Assembly (NCBI RefSeq): GCF_007004665.1
Contig: NZ_ML660062.1
Coordinates: 62,001-126,000 of the forward strand
From: Denitrobaculum tricleocarpae
Lineage (GTDB): Bacteria > Pseudomonadota > Alphaproteobacteria > Kiloniellales > Kiloniellaceae
Length of the DNA: 64,000 nucleotides
Direction: 5' to 3'
The translations under genes and the position numbers were made by a program. Positions within the stretch are counted from its first letter, which is position 1. The number at the start of each line of letters is the position of its first letter. Under the pieces are notes generated by a model. That model did no database searches. It was given only the letters and a program-made list of their open reading frames with translations, and was not told the origin of the DNA. This document shows, in pieces, positions 63,597-64,000 of the stretch.

Positions 63597-63905
63597 AGCA
63601 TGTTCCGATCATACGGGATCAGTTTGATGGGCTTTGAAGTCTCATTCGGCAAGGCGCGTTGTGAAGCGCGATGCGGCGGCATCCGATGCGGCGGCATCCG
63701 ATGCGGCGGCATCCGATGCGGCGCATCGGGCAAGCAGCGCAACGCCGCCGATGAGCCTTCAAGGCCCACCGTAGGCCGGGCTCTTTTACGCTCTGACTGC
63801 GTTGCGGCTCTTATCCGATGCGCTGCATCGCATTGCGAGCCGCGCCTTGTCAGAACGAAAAATCTTCCCGGTCAAATGATTCCGGATGATCGGAATATGC
63901 TCTAG
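63593..63905. repeat. Inverted-end intergenic repeat element (about 313 bp)
   Basis: Left end CTAGAGCATGTTCCGATCAT (63593 on) and right end, read in reverse complement, CTAGAGCATATTCCGATCAT, match over 24 positions with one mismatch, then CCGG or CGG-like inner bases. The interior is GC-rich, includes dyads such as GATGCGCTGCATC, and one exact triple repeat (see below). No coding capacity is evident. A decayed relative lies at 29466-29630. This pattern fits a non-autonomous mobile element with terminal inverted repeats. Target-site duplication was not identified. Confidence 0.75.
63670..63727. repeat. Tandem 15-bp units inside the inverted-end element
   Basis: GATGCGGCGGCATCC occurs exactly at 63670-63684, 63685-63699 and 63700-63714, followed by the 13-base partial GATGCGGCGCATC at 63715-63727. 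Each unit is itself a dyad (GATGC and GCATC). Confidence 0.9.
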
Positions 63906-64000
63906 CTCGAAGATTTTCTCGGAACTCTCACGCGCGAAACCCCATGAATCAGCTGCGATCACCCGCAGACTGTAGAGGCTCACGCTTCGCCTTTTTCACA
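63906..64000. other. Window edge after the repeat, no gene identified
   Basis: 95 bases. A minus frame from GTG at 63983 (peptide SLYSLRVIAADSWGFARESS) has a purine-rich site upstream and would run into the repeat element; another minus frame ends at 63949. Neither can be assigned without sequence beyond the edge. Confidence 0.3.

Noticed and set aside
63600-63905. 101-codon plus frame with RCGGI repeats
   Set aside because: It lies wholly inside the inverted-end repeat and its repeats come from the 15-bp minisatellite.
27433-64000. tRNA genes, riboswitches and CRISPR arrays
   Set aside because: All larger gaps were read on both strands by eye; no cloverleaf ending in CCA, no cobalamin box before cobST and no spaced identical repeats were found. 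A covariance-model search would be needed for certainty.

Overview
The window is GC-rich DNA from a Gram-negative alphaproteobacterium, most likely a free-living, probably marine or saline member of the Rhodospirillales/Rhodovibrionaceae-Kiloniella area. Evidence for this placement: class I lysyl-tRNA synthetase, the BolA / J-domain / CobS / CobT gene order, aroK-aroB-CorC placed next to a divergent xerD block, CtaA, an Atm1-type exporter, L-malyl-CoA lyase, PEP-CTERM and ribbon-helix-helix proteins. The genus is an inference. Genes are dense and mostly chromosomal housekeeping. I see no tRNA, rRNA, CRISPR array, prophage or intact insertion sequence.

Layout. 1-4.3 kb: an alpha/beta hydrolase cut by the window edge, glycerol dehydrogenase, a bicarbonate transporter with its PII-like partner (SbtA-SbtB) and an SRPBCC protein. 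4.5-11 kb: a secretion island holding an exported PEP-motif protein, an AT-rich gap with a possible 39-residue peptide, a calcium-binding RTX protein with an exact 456-bp internal repeat, then its type I secretion ABC transporter and membrane fusion protein; no TolC is present here. 11-16.9 kb: a lipoprotein, a LemA-TPM-TPM membrane operon and a chemoreceptor ending in a PilZ domain. 17.3-20.1 kb: a diheme cytochrome c, a PEP-CTERM protein and malyl-CoA lyase. 20.4-27.4 kb: xerD with two envelope genes, divergent from the shikimate genes aroK-aroB and a CorC-type transporter.

27.7-35.5 kb: a DUF2889 protein, a ribbon-helix-helix regulator facing its likely palindromic operators, BolA, a J-domain protein, the cobaltochelatase pair cobS-cobT, a dienelactone hydrolase and a phytase-esterase-like lipoprotein. 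35.5-45.4 kb, all minus strand: ribosomal protein L28, a glyoxalase-fold protein, an Atm1 exporter, a 788-residue coiled-coil membrane protein, a class III nucleotide cyclase, a NagD-like HAD phosphatase and a degenerate EAL protein. 45.6-52.3 kb: ArsC, PyrD with a DUF952 partner, a small protein preceded by a perfect 15-bp inverted repeat, an S24-fold repressor lacking both catalytic residues, a branched-chain-type aminotransferase and lysyl-tRNA synthetase. 52.5-59.9 kb: a DinG-like helicase, an AEC transporter, TerB, CtaA, a COG0523 metal GTPase and GreB. 59.9-63.6 kb: an amino-acid catabolic cluster (cyclodeaminase-like enzyme, aminotransferase, YheO-type regulator) facing an IclR regulator.

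Two window-wide themes go beyond ordinary annotation. First, a mobile-looking repeat with 24-bp inverted ends occurs twice (29466-29630 decayed, 63593-63905 well preserved), and the second copy shares bases with the stop codon of the IclR gene. Second, four unrelated loci each carry about four tandem copies of a 15-bp unit, three of them in frame inside genes, which suggests recurrent slippage with a five-codon period.
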